DNA of 6,995 nucleotides from Acidimicrobium sp. (GCA_003535455.1 DOHD01000052.1:1766-8760); one strand, 5' to 3'. Positions 1-6,005 are shown, counted from the first letter of the stretch. Notes: a model not told the origin generated them from the letters alone. Program-made: numbers and translations.

Positions 1-869
1 CGCACCAAGTCATCGCTCGTGCCCGACTCACCGCGAGCAGTTAGTTCGGCTTCATCAGCCATGACGGCCGTGTCGAGGCTTGCAAGTCTTGCGCGCAATG
101 TTTTTTCGTTTGCCTCGCCTTCAACTTTGCTAACCGCCGAGTTTTCTAAGCGCGCACGCAACGCGGCGATTTCTCGACCCGCAATATAAAGCTGCAGATT
201 TCGCAATTCGGCAGCGACCGCACCATGTCGTCGCGCCGCATCTGCTTGTCGCTCAAGCGGACGCAATTGACGTCGCACTTCACGCAACAAATCTTGTGCG
301 CGCAACAAGTTTGCTTCGGTGCCTTCAAGACGTCGCTCGGCTTTCTCTTTTCGTTTGCGATGTTTAAGCACACCAGATGCTTCTTCGATTATTGCTCGGC
401 GGTCTTCTGGTCGCGCGTTCAACACCGCATCAATTTGTCCTTGACTGACGATCACGTGTTGTTGACGACCAACGCCTGCATCAGAGAGCAGATCTTGCAC
501 GTCAAGCAATCGACAATTAATACCATTTATCGCATATTCGCTCTCGCCACTGCGAAACAGGGTTCGACTCACGCTGACCTCAGAAAACTCGATCGGCAAC
601 AAACCCGCCGAGTTATCGATCGTCAACACCACTTCGGCACGACCCAGGGCTGGGCGCTTTGATGTGCCGGCAAAAATCACATCGTCCATTTTTTGGCTTC
701 GAACCGAACTTGGCGCTTGTGCGCCCAAAACCCAGGCAATCGCATCGACGACATTCGATTTGCCCGAACCGTTTGGCCCGACCACGACGGTCACCCCCGG
801 CTCTAGCTCCATCACCGTCGTGTCGGCGAACGACTTAAAGCCCTTAAGCGTCAATGATTTTAGAAACAT
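1..869 (-). CDS. smc: Chromosome segregation ATPase SMC, N-terminal part (cut by window edge)
   Basis: SMC is the ATPase of the bacterial condensin complex (with ScpA and ScpB) that folds and separates sister chromosomes. Only the first 289 residues are present; the gene continues past the left edge. The start ATG at 869 gives MFLKSLTLKGFKSF, the normal SMC opening. The Walker A motif GPNGSGKS is at residues 31-38. The block SRTLFRSGESEYAINGI (about 101-117) and the SQGQID stretch (142-147), followed by PEDRRAIIEEASG, are SMC hallmarks and include the Q-loop glutamine. From about residue 168 the protein becomes charged and helical, rich in Arg, Glu, Leu and Ala, as expected for the start of the coiled-coil arm. 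It lies 45 nt after mutM with no strong Shine-Dalgarno. The Walker B and signature motifs would be in the missing C-terminal part. Identification is very secure. Confidence 0.97.
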   Translation of the reverse strand, partial: MFLKSLTLKGFKSFADTTVMELEPGVTVVVGPNGSGKSNVVDAIAWVLGAQAPSSVRSQKMDDVIFAGTSKRPALGRAEVVLTIDNSAGLLPIEFSEVSVSRTLFRSGESEYAINGINCRLLDVQDLLSDAGVGRQQHVIVSQGQIDAVLNARPEDRRAIIEEASGVLKHRKRKEKAERRLEGTEANLLRAQDLLREVRRQLRPLERQADAARRHGAVAAELRNLQLYIAGREIAALRARLENSAVSKVEGEANEKTLRARLASLDTAVMADEAELTARGESGTSDDLV

Positions 870-914
870 CTCAGACGCCGAGATTACTTCATCTCGCAAC
901 TACAAGTTTGAAAT

Positions 915-1763
915 TCAGTGTTGACACTTCGAGCAATAACAGGTGGTTCGCCCCGCCACGACCGTCATCAAAATTCGACCTTTTCCACAGGTCAAACACG
1001 ACAGACCGCCTCGCCCATAAACGCGATGCTCGTCCTGAAAACTGCCGGTTTGACCCTCTAAATCAACGTATTGCGTATCTTTCAGCGTGCTACCGCCAGC
1101 CATCACGGCTTGATTCAAAACTTCAACAATCGCCGCGTGCAGCCGAACCAGCGTCGTGCTGGTCAAACGACTCGGCAGACGATCGGGTCGCAATTTGGCC
1201 AGATGCAAAATTTCGTCAGCATAGATATTGCCGATGCCGGCGACAACATGTTGATTCAATAACAGCGCTTTCAAGTTGCCACGACGGTCTTTAAACAAGT
1301 CGCGCAAAATCTCTGGCGAAAATTCGTCGATCAACGGGTCAACACCGAGATTGGCCAAGTCTGGCATCTGAGTTTTTATCTTGTCAGGATCAAACACGAC
1401 GACTTCGCCAAAGGTCCGCGGGTCGACAAACCACAATTCACTCTCGGGCGATTCGGCATTGACCAGATGCATCACGACATGCGTATGTGGTGGTCGCTGT
1501 GCGCCGGGCTCGGCAATAATCAGCCTGCCGCTCATGCGCAAATGCATCATCAGTCGCTGACCAGAGTCGAGATCGCACAACAAATATTTTCCCCGACGCG
1601 TCGCCGAAATTATTTTTACTCCTGTCAATCCGTCGATCAAGGCTTCTCGACTGGTGCGCCGCACGGTTCGTTCACGGCCCACCTCGACTTTCACAATTTT
1701 GCGACCGACAACGCATTGTTCAAGTCCGCGCCTGACGGTTTCAACTTCAGGCAGTTCTGGCAT
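915..1763 (-). CDS. mutM: Formamidopyrimidine-DNA glycosylase (Fpg/MutM)
   Basis: This base-excision repair enzyme removes 8-oxoguanine and formamidopyrimidines and nicks the abasic site. The 282 residues match the usual family length. The N-terminus MPELPEVETVRRGL carries Pro2 and Glu3, which become the catalytic N-terminal residues after Met removal, so the ATG at 1763 is fixed. Lys59 in RRGKYLL is the conserved lysine. MHLRMSGR (73-80), DPRTFGE (114-120, loop contacting the base opposite the lesion) and NQHVVAGIGNIYADE (170-184, helix-two-turn-helix DNA contact) are all present. The C-terminal zinc finger uses C256, C259, C277 and C280, ending in CQ. The spacing between the two Cys pairs is 17 residues, one more than the usual 16, and an extra Cys lies at 275. 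It sits 60 nt after rnc and 45 nt before smc, the usual actinobacterial placement. Confidence 0.97.
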   Translation of the reverse strand: MPELPEVETVRRGLEQCVVGRKIVKVEVGRERTVRRTSREALIDGLTGVKIISATRRGKYLLCDLDSGQRLMMHLRMSGRLIIAEPGAQRPPHTHVVMHLVNAESPESELWFVDPRTFGEVVVFDPDKIKTQMPDLANLGVDPLIDEFSPEILRDLFKDRRGNLKALLLNQHVVAGIGNIYADEILHLAKLRPDRLPSRLTSTTLVRLHAAIVEVLNQAVMAGGSTLKDTQYVDLEGQTGSFQDEHRVYGRGGLSCLTCGKGRILMTVVAGRTTCYCSKCQH

Positions 1764-1823
1764 CTTGGTCGAGTCTTTGTTTCGTGAGGTTCTTCGGCAG
1801 AGTCAGCAACACAGACCAAAAAT

Positions 1824-2522
1824 TTACGATGTCAGCAAAATTGCACAGGCCTGTTGTGCCGCTTGTTCTTCGGCTGCCTTTTTTGACCGCCCAGAACCGC
1901 TGCCTAACATCTCTTCGCCCAAAAAAACATCGGCGAAAAAGATTTTGGCGTGGTCCGGTCCTTCGTTCGTAACACGATATTCGGGCATCGGTCGCTCTAG
2001 GCGTGCGGCGAGTTCTTGCAGTTGCGACTTGGCGTCGAGTTTTTTTAGAGCCGCCAACGCCTCGTCGATCGAATCGTTCAACAATCGGGCGGCAACTTCA
2101 TAAGCATGTTGCGAATCTGAATCTAGATAAACGGCACCAAAAACGGCTTCAAGCGCATTCGCCAAGATCGAAGTTTTGGTTCGACCGCCACCCGCTTCTT
2201 CGCCACGACCGAGCAAGACGAACTCGCCAACACCAAGATCGATCGCAACACGCGACAAGGCCGTCGAGTTGACCACAATCTTTCGCAGGTCCGTGAGTTT
2301 TCCTTCGTCGAAATCTGGGTAGCGCCGATACATAACATCGGCCACGACGAAACCGATCAACGAGTCGCCCAAAAACTCGAGTCGTTCGTTCGACTCATAA
2401 CCATCGTTTTCGGCGGTCCATGAACTGTGGCGCATCGCTGTTTCGAGCAAAGTTATGTCAGAAAATTGATAACTGATTTTCGCCGACAGCCGCTGCAGCG
2501 ACTCGCTAAACGATTCAGGCAC
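1824..2522 (-). CDS. rnc: Ribonuclease III
   Basis: RNase III cuts double-stranded RNA and releases 16S and 23S rRNA precursors. I choose the GTG at 2522, 4 nt after the plsX stop, giving 232 residues. An ATG at 2588 is in frame, but it would overlap plsX by 62 nt and add a 22-residue non-family N-terminus. The signature NERLEFLGDS is at residues 45-54 with E46, E49 and D53. DEGKLTDLR carries the next conserved Glu. The second metal site reads ILANALEAVFGA, where most homologues have Asp: here it is Asn112 (codon AAT, 2157-2159), with E115 kept. The C-terminal double-stranded RNA-binding domain runs from about residue 162, with KSQLQEL, GPDHAKIF and GRSKKAAEEQAA. The ribosome binding site is poor, so translation may be coupled to plsX. 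Family assignment is very secure; full activity is less so because of the Asn. Confidence 0.95.
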   Translation of the reverse strand: MPESFSESLQRLSAKISYQFSDITLLETAMRHSSWTAENDGYESNERLEFLGDSLIGFVVADVMYRRYPDFDEGKLTDLRKIVVNSTALSRVAIDLGVGEFVLLGRGEEAGGGRTKTSILANALEAVFGAVYLDSDSQHAYEVAARLLNDSIDEALAALKKLDAKSQLQELAARLERPMPEYRVTNEGPDHAKIFFADVFLGEEMLGSGSGRSKKAAEEQAAQQACAILLTS

Positions 2523-2526
2523 GATT

Positions 2527-3489
2527 TTATTGTTGCACGGCTTGGCGAATTTTGCCGACCATGTCGACTTCGACCATTTCTGCTGCAACCTTGATGCCGT
2601 TCAACATTGCTCGTGAACCCGACGAACCGTGCGAAATAATGCACACACCGTCGACGCCGAGCAAGATCGCCCCGCCATAGGTGTCGGGATCGAAAGTCGA
2701 ATACAAACTCAACAACGCGGGCATGATGCCGTCTGCGTGTTCTTTGTATTCTGGCGCACTGATCGCGGCGAACAGCGCCTTGACAACACCGCGCATCGTG
2801 CCCTCTAAAGTTTTTAACGCCACATTGCCGGTGAACCCGTCGGTCACGACGACATCGACTTTGTCGGTCATAATGTCGCGACCTTCGACGTTGCCGATGA
2901 AATTTATATTTTTTGCATTCGAAAACAATTCGTAGGCCTGTTTGCGCAGCGTGTCACCTTTGCCAGGTTCTTCACCAATAGACAGCAAACCAACGCGCGG
3001 GTTCTTCACACCAAATCGAACATCGGCATAGACGCTGCCCATCAACCCAAATTGCACCAACCACTCGGGTTCGACTTCGGCGTTTGCCCCCGCATCGAGC
3101 AACACGGTCGGTGTCGTGCCTGGCGCGGGTATCGGTGTGGCGATTGCGGGACGTTTCACGCCGGCGATGCGACCCATCCGCAACAACGCCGATGCCATCG
3201 TCGCACCCGTATTGCCAGCCGAAATCATCGCGCTCGCTTTGCCGTCGCGCACCGCCTCGGCGGCACGCACCAGCGTCGAATCTTTTTTGTTGCGCACCGA
3301 ACTCGCCGCGTCTTCGTGCATCTCGATGACTTCGTTTGCCTCGACAAATTTGAAGCCTTCGCAACCCGCCAAATCTCGCGGACCAACCAAAATTACATTT
3401 ATTCCGGCGGCAACAGCCTCGCGAGCACCGGCAATTATTTCGCCCGGCGCCTTGTCGCCACCGAGGGCATCAACAGCAATTGGCAGCAT
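2527..3489 (-). CDS. plsX: Phosphate acyltransferase PlsX
   Basis: PlsX converts acyl-ACP and phosphate to acyl-phosphate, the acyl donor used by PlsY for the first step of phosphatidic acid synthesis. It is a soluble, membrane-associated enzyme. The 320 residues are close to the usual 330-340. The opening IAVDALGGDKAPGEII (4-19) is the family N-terminus, with Leu and Lys in place of the common Met and His. SAGNTGA (90-96), DAGAN (132-136), GEEPGKG (172-178), TDGFTGNVALK (216-226) and the C-terminal LLGVDGVCIISHGSS (276-290) are all in order. The ATG at 3489 lies 30 nt after the rpmF stop, and no clear Shine-Dalgarno precedes it. It sits between rpmF and rnc, coupling lipid synthesis with translation genes. 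No fatty-acid regulator site was recognised nearby. Confidence 0.96.
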   Translation of the reverse strand: MLPIAVDALGGDKAPGEIIAGAREAVAAGINVILVGPRDLAGCEGFKFVEANEVIEMHEDAASSVRNKKDSTLVRAAEAVRDGKASAMISAGNTGATMASALLRMGRIAGVKRPAIATPIPAPGTTPTVLLDAGANAEVEPEWLVQFGLMGSVYADVRFGVKNPRVGLLSIGEEPGKGDTLRKQAYELFSNAKNINFIGNVEGRDIMTDKVDVVVTDGFTGNVALKTLEGTMRGVVKALFAAISAPEYKEHADGIMPALLSLYSTFDPDTYGGAILLGVDGVCIISHGSSGSRAMLNGIKVAAEMVEVDMVGKIRQAVQQ

Positions 3490-3519
3490 CGTTAAAGCAA
3501 ACGACGCGAACGCCCGAAA

Positions 3520-3705
3520 TTAGCTCGCGTCGACGTTGACTGCGACACGACCCTTGTACCAGCCGCACGAACCACAAACAGTGTGCGGACGCTTGGCGGT
3601 GCCACATCGGGGGCACGAGCTCGAAGTTGGCGACTTGAGTTTCCAGTTCGCAGCCTGACGCATGCGACCCTTTGCCTTAGATTTCTTTTTCTTTGGAACT
3701 GCCAT
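3520..3705 (-). CDS. rpmF: 50S ribosomal protein L32 (bL32), zinc-binding form
   Basis: L32 is a small structural protein of the large ribosomal subunit. The 61 residues start MAVPKKKKSKAKGRMRQAANW, the standard basic N-terminus. A zinc ribbon follows with C31-x2-C34 and C44-x2-C47 (CPRCGTAKRPHTVCGSCGWYKG). All four cysteines are present, so this is the zinc-binding version rather than the Cys-less form that some bacteria induce under zinc shortage. Start is ATG at 3705. It follows yceD after 97 nt, the longest same-strand gap within the cluster downstream of rsmD, and precedes plsX by 30 nt. The yceD-rpmF pairing is widely conserved. A weak hairpin and T-tract lies in the gap upstream. Confidence 0.98.
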   Translation of the reverse strand: MAVPKKKKSKAKGRMRQAANWKLKSPTSSSCPRCGTAKRPHTVCGSCGWYKGRVAVNVDAS

Positions 3706-3740
3706 CGCTAACTCGGCTTTCGTAAATTCTGAACTGACTG

Positions 3741-3762
3741 AAAAAACTCGTTATTTGAACGA
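3741..3762 (-). terminator. Weak hairpin plus T-tract between yceD and rpmF
   Basis: Read on the minus strand, TCGTT and AACGA (5-bp stem, 5-nt loop CAAAT) are followed by G and then six T residues. The form is that of an intrinsic terminator or attenuator, but the stem is short and AT-rich, so it would be weak. It could trim the yceD transcript, adjust rpmF level, or be chance in an AT-rich gap. Confidence 0.3.
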
Positions 3763-3802
3763 ACAGCAAGGCTAGCCACGATTAATTCAATTTGCTCAGC
3801 CC

Positions 3803-4315
3803 TCATTGGTTTTCATCGCTTTTCAGCGCGTCTAGTGCCGCCCACCGCTCGTCGCGAACCTCGCGCGAACATGCGCATGGCGCCGACTGCAGGTCGGCAC
3901 CACACTGCGGGCAAAGGCCAGGACAATCGATGCGACAAAGTGGTGCGAGGGGCACGGCCAACAAAACATTCTCGCGGGTCATTTCAAGCAGGTCGAGTTG
4001 TTCTCCGGTGATCGGGTATGCATCTGGGTCGCTGATCACCGCTTGATATAGCTCTTGCACCTCGACTTGCGCTCGACCCGTCAGCGGTCTCAAACACCGC
4101 CGACATTCACAGCGCCAATCAGCCTGCAACACACCGTGGACAACTATGCCGTCGGTCAACGCTTCGAGGGTCAGACCGACATCTACTTTTGAATCGCCGA
4201 CGATTCGCTCGTCGGCAAAATCGAATTCACTCGCGTCGATTTGTCTGTCTACTTCGCGAATGCTGCCCGCGCGCCGAAGCAGTTCGGCGATATTAATTAG
4301 AAGTGGTGACGCCAA
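3803..4315 (-). CDS. yceD: DUF177/YceD family protein (large-subunit rRNA/ribosome assembly)
   Basis: YceD (DUF177) proteins are encoded next to rpmF in most bacteria and are linked to 23S rRNA accumulation and large-subunit biogenesis; the precise activity is not settled. The 170 residues show the family layout: N-terminal INIAELLRRAGSIRE, a CECRRCLRP block (C69, C71, C74), an acidic middle, and LCRIDCPGLCPQCGADL (C127, C131, C135, C138) followed by CACS (C147, C149). The two cysteine groups probably bind zinc. The start is a TTG at 4315. No ATG or GTG lies in a suitable place, and the family N-terminus begins only a few residues downstream of this TTG. The gene begins 8 nt after the coiled-coil gene stop, with only a weak purine-rich GAAGAA about 15 nt upstream. 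Low initiation and translational coupling are likely. Confidence 0.93.
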   Translation of the reverse strand: MASPLLINIAELLRRAGSIREVDRQIDASEFDFADERIVGDSKVDVGLTLEALTDGIVVHGVLQADWRCECRRCLRPLTGRAQVEVQELYQAVISDPDAYPITGEQLDLLEMTRENVLLAVPLAPLCRIDCPGLCPQCGADLQSAPCACSREVRDERWAALDALKSDENQ

Positions 4316-4323
4316 AATTCGAT

Positions 4324-4923
4324 TTAAAGTTCTTCGTCTTGATCGAACAGACCGCCGGCGGTGTCATCAAGCGACACTTCGTGAGCGGGTTGTTGGGCGA
4401 CAATCGACAAACGCGCGCGACCTTCGGCGACCGTCTTGGTCAAACGGTCGAGCAAAATTTCGAAACTGCCAAGACGACGATCGAGAAAGTCTTCAGTCTC
4501 GCTCTTGAGTCGACGCGAGTCTTCGTTCGCGGCTTCGATGACTTGTCGGGCTCGCGCCTCAGACGCGCGCACTACTTCGGTGCGCTGCACCATGCGCTCG
4601 GCCTGCACGCGCGCGGCCTCGACGATCTCGTCGGCTTCGCGCTGGGTCTTGGCGAGAAAATCTGCACGCTCTTTGAGCATCCATCGCGCTTCACGAATTT
4701 CAACGGGCAAACTATCGAGCGCATCTTGCAACATGCCCAATACTTCTTCGCGATTAATTTTCGGCGCGCTTGAAAGTGGCGCATTTGGCGCGCTCGAAAT
4801 TGCGCCGATCGCTTCGGTTATAAACGCCTCTGAGTCGCCGAGCTCGACAGGCACCGTCTCGCCATCAAACGAATCTACGACCTTGTCGTAATTGTCGAAG
4901 TCTTCATAATCATCTGTCGGCAT
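4324..4923 (-). CDS. DivIVA-like coiled-coil protein, candidate SepIVA-type septation factor
   Basis: This is a 199-residue soluble protein with no signal peptide or membrane segment. Residues 1-30 are very acidic (Asp, Glu, Tyr). Residues 41-54 form a Ser/Ala/Pro linker with an imperfect 24-nt internal duplication. Residues about 57-175 are charged, helical and heptad-like (for example LAKTQREADEIVEAARVQAE), predicting a long coiled coil. The tail is acidic again. In mycobacteria the gene next to the DUF177 gene encodes SepIVA (Rv2927c, MSMEG_2416), a DivIVA-domain protein needed for septation. The position and the helical pattern of Arg/Ala/Glu repeats suggest an equivalent here. The call rests on gene order and form, not on a catalytic motif. 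It starts 8 nt after coaD, with the strongest Shine-Dalgarno in the window. An ATP-synthase-b-like or generic DivIVA label is the alternative. Confidence 0.7.
   Translation of the reverse strand: MPTDDYEDFDNYDKVVDSFDGETVPVELGDSEAFITEAIGAISSAPNAPLSSAPKINREEVLGMLQDALDSLPVEIREARWMLKERADFLAKTQREADEIVEAARVQAERMVQRTEVVRASEARARQVIEAANEDSRRLKSETEDFLDRRLGSFEILLDRLTKTVAEGRARLSIVAQQPAHEVSLDDTAGGLFDQDEEL
4763..4799. repeat. Imperfect 24-nt tandem duplication in the coiled-coil gene
   Basis: The plus-strand word GGCGCGCTTGAAA at 4763-4775 recurs as GGCGCGCTCGAAA at 4787-4799 (12 of 13 identical, period 24 nt). In the protein it gives SSAPNAPL followed by SSAP. It lies in the flexible linker, where copy number may vary between relatives. 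Confidence 0.6.
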
Positions 4924-4926
4924 ACA

Positions 4927-4933
4927 TCCCCCT
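4927..4933 (-). promoter_or_regulatory. Shine-Dalgarno for the coiled-coil gene, overlapping the coaD stop
   Basis: On the minus strand AGGGGGA lies 3 nt before the ATG at 4923 and shares the A and G of the coaD TAG stop. It is the only clear purine-rich ribosome binding site seen before any gene in the window, which supports the start at 4923. The spacing is slightly short. Confidence 0.6.
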
Positions 4934-5405
4934 ATTTTTTAACTTTATTAATCGCATCAACCACAACCGACGGCACGAGGGCCGCCACATCGCCACCGTT
5001 TTGGGCGATGTCACGAACATAACGACTGCTAATAAATGAAAACTGCGGTTGGGCGATCAACAAAACAGTTTCAACTGAGCCAACCACGCGATTCGTGTCA
5101 GCCATCTGCACTTCGGCATCAAAATCAGCCGCGTTGCGCACGCTCTTGACGATGAAGTTTGCGCCGAACTTCGTAGCGGCGTCAACAGCCAAACCCGCGG
5201 CCGCATTCACCGACACACCTTTAATATCGCGGGTCGCGGCTTTGGCCAGTTCAACTCGATCGGTCACCGAAAACATTCCAACAGGTTTTTCGGGGTTGTG
5301 CATCACGACGATCACTACTTCACCAAACAGGCTCGCCGCCTGTCGTGCGATGTCTAAATGCCCAAGGTGAATAGGGTCGAAACTTCCCGGAAACATCGCT
5401 TTCAT
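4932..5405 (-). CDS. coaD: Pantetheine-phosphate adenylyltransferase (PPAT)
   Basis: CoaD transfers AMP from ATP to 4'-phosphopantetheine, making dephospho-CoA, the fourth step of coenzyme A synthesis from pantothenate. With ATG at 5405 the protein is 157 residues, close to the usual 160. FPGSFDPIHLGH (5-16) contains the nucleotidyltransferase HxGH motif (H13, H16). KSVRNAADFDAEVQMADTNR (87-106) is the phosphopantetheine-binding block with the conserved Arg90. FISSRYVRDIAQNGGDVAALVP (124-145) holds the second nucleotide-binding motif. The longer reading frame opening at 5558 runs inside rsmD and is not family sequence. A GTG at 5414 would overlap the rsmD stop by one base (TAGTG) and add three residues, and is a real alternative. 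ATG at 5396 would give MFPGSF. It lies directly after rsmD and 8 nt before the coiled-coil gene, so it is almost certainly co-transcribed. Confidence 0.96.
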   Translation of the reverse strand: MKAMFPGSFDPIHLGHLDIARQAASLFGEVVIVVMHNPEKPVGMFSVTDRVELAKAATRDIKGVSVNAAAGLAVDAATKFGANFIVKSVRNAADFDAEVQMADTNRVVGSVETVLLIAQPQFSFISSRYVRDIAQNGGDVAALVPSVVVDAINKVKK

Positions 5406-5413
5406 CGCACCCA

Positions 5414-5932
5414 CTACGGTACTCGCCTCAAATACGTGACGTGGGTTCGTCCATAGCGTTTTGTTCGCGTTGACTCCCAGCCAGTTATGCCGTTTATTTC
5501 TCGCCCACTTTCGGCCACAACAAGCGGCGCCGAAATTTGGTCGAGCAACTGCTGCCATTTAATGAACTCATACGGCGGATCAGCCAACACGAAGTCGATA
5601 TCTGAATATCGCGCAAGACCCGAGATCGCATCTGCGCGCACGACGGTCGCGCGACTGGTCAGGTCAAGTTTCGTTATGTTTTCTTGCAGACTCGTCAGAG
5701 CATCTTTATCGCGTTCGATAAATGTGCAGTGCGCCGCGCCGCGCGACAAGGCCTCAATGCCGAGCGCACCCGACCCGGCAAACAAGTCGAGAATTCGCGC
5801 ATCAATTATCACATCCATGCTGGTCAACGCATTGAAAATCGCCTCACGAGCCATGTCGGTTGTCGGCCGAGTCGTGTCGCCAACAGGCGCCACAATTTTT
5901 CGACCACGCAATTCTCCTGCCACAATTCGCAT
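5414..5932 (-). CDS. rsmD: 16S rRNA (guanine966-N2)-methyltransferase RsmD
   Basis: RsmD methylates G966 (E. coli numbering) of 16S rRNA on the small subunit, using S-adenosylmethionine. The 172 residues open MRIVAGELRGRKI followed by TRPTTDMAREAIFN (21-34), the family N-terminal signature. DLFAGSGALGIEALSRGA (49-66) is the S-adenosylmethionine-binding motif I. FIERD (71-75) ends the next strand with the acidic residue that usually contacts the ribose. DPPY (118-121) is the catalytic motif shared by amino-methyltransferases. The ATG at 5932 has no evident Shine-Dalgarno. A TTGACA -35 lies about 50 nt upstream. It is the first minus-strand gene after the plus-strand zinc-ribbon gene, so it is likely the head of the downstream operon. 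The rsmD-coaD pair is very widely conserved. Confidence 0.97.
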   Translation of the reverse strand: MRIVAGELRGRKIVAPVGDTTRPTTDMAREAIFNALTSMDVIIDARILDLFAGSGALGIEALSRGAAHCTFIERDKDALTSLQENITKLDLTSRATVVRADAISGLARYSDIDFVLADPPYEFIKWQQLLDQISAPLVVAESGREINGITGWESTRTKRYGRTHVTYLRRVP

Positions 5933-5957
5933 GCGTTCACGCTATTGCCAGAGCAGA

Positions 5958-5985
5958 CTTATTCAAGTCACCGTGACGTTGTCAA
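5958..5985 (-). promoter_or_regulatory. Candidate promoter of the rsmD operon
   Basis: On the minus strand TTGACA (5985-5980) is a perfect sigma-70-type -35. After a 16-nt spacer comes AATAAG (5963-5958), a 4/6 match to TATAAT. Transcription would begin near 5951, giving a leader of about 20 nt before the rsmD ATG. The -35 overlaps one palindrome and the spacer contains another. Prediction by eye only. Confidence 0.4.
5967..5977. repeat. Palindrome GTCACCGTGAC in the divergent gap
   Basis: Perfect 5-bp arms around one central base. It falls in the spacer of the candidate rsmD promoter and upstream of the plus-strand gene, so it is placed where an operator could act on either side. Short arms make chance possible. 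Confidence 0.35.
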
Positions 5986-5997
5986 CCAGGTGGTTGA
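5982..5997. promoter_or_regulatory. 16-bp palindrome TCAACCAGGTGGTTGA, operator candidate
   Basis: Perfect 7-bp arms (TCAACCA and TGGTTGA) around a 2-bp centre. It overlaps the -35 of the rsmD-facing promoter (5980-5985) and the -10-like box of the plus-strand gene (5994-5999). A dimeric regulator bound here would cover both promoters. The 2-nt centre argues against an RNA hairpin role. No specific regulator was recognised. Confidence 0.45.
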
Positions 5998-5999
5998 AT
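5994..5999 (+). promoter_or_regulatory. -10-like box suggesting a leaderless transcript
   Basis: TTGAAT matches TATAAT at 4 of 6 positions and ends 6 nt before the GTG at 6006. This places the likely transcription start on or next to the start codon. There is no Shine-Dalgarno, which fits leaderless initiation, common in Actinobacteria. The -35 is weak: GTGACG at 5973-5978 with a 15-nt spacer. Confidence 0.3.
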
Positions 6000-6005
6000 T
6001 GAGCG

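Noticed and set aside
225..662. 145-residue plus-strand open frame
   Set aside because: It lies wholly antisense to smc, whose P-loop and Q-loop region is unmistakable. The product has no recognisable domain.
2523..2588. N-terminal extension of rnc to an ATG at 2588
   Set aside because: It would overlap plsX by 62 nt and add non-family residues. GTG at 2522 gives the normal RNase III length.
3052..3523. Overlapping plus-strand frames of 135-147 residues
   Set aside because: Antisense to plsX; rich in Arg, His and Ala as expected from reading the opposite strand of a coding region.
3770..3777. 8-bp palindrome GGCTAGCC in the yceD-rpmF gap
   Set aside because: Too short, with no paired promoter element or second copy nearby; easily chance.
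4303..4891. Plus-strand frames of 151 and 156 residues
   Set aside because: Antisense to the coiled-coil gene, Arg/Ser-rich, with no start signals or domains. The opposite frame has a good ribosome binding site and conserved gene order.
5406..5558. N-terminal extension of coaD to 5558
   Set aside because: The added residues come from the alternative frame of rsmD, and CoaD proteins begin just before FPGSFDP.
5487..6002. 171-residue plus-strand frame
   Set aside because: Antisense to rsmD, which carries all methyltransferase motifs; low-complexity Ser/Arg product.
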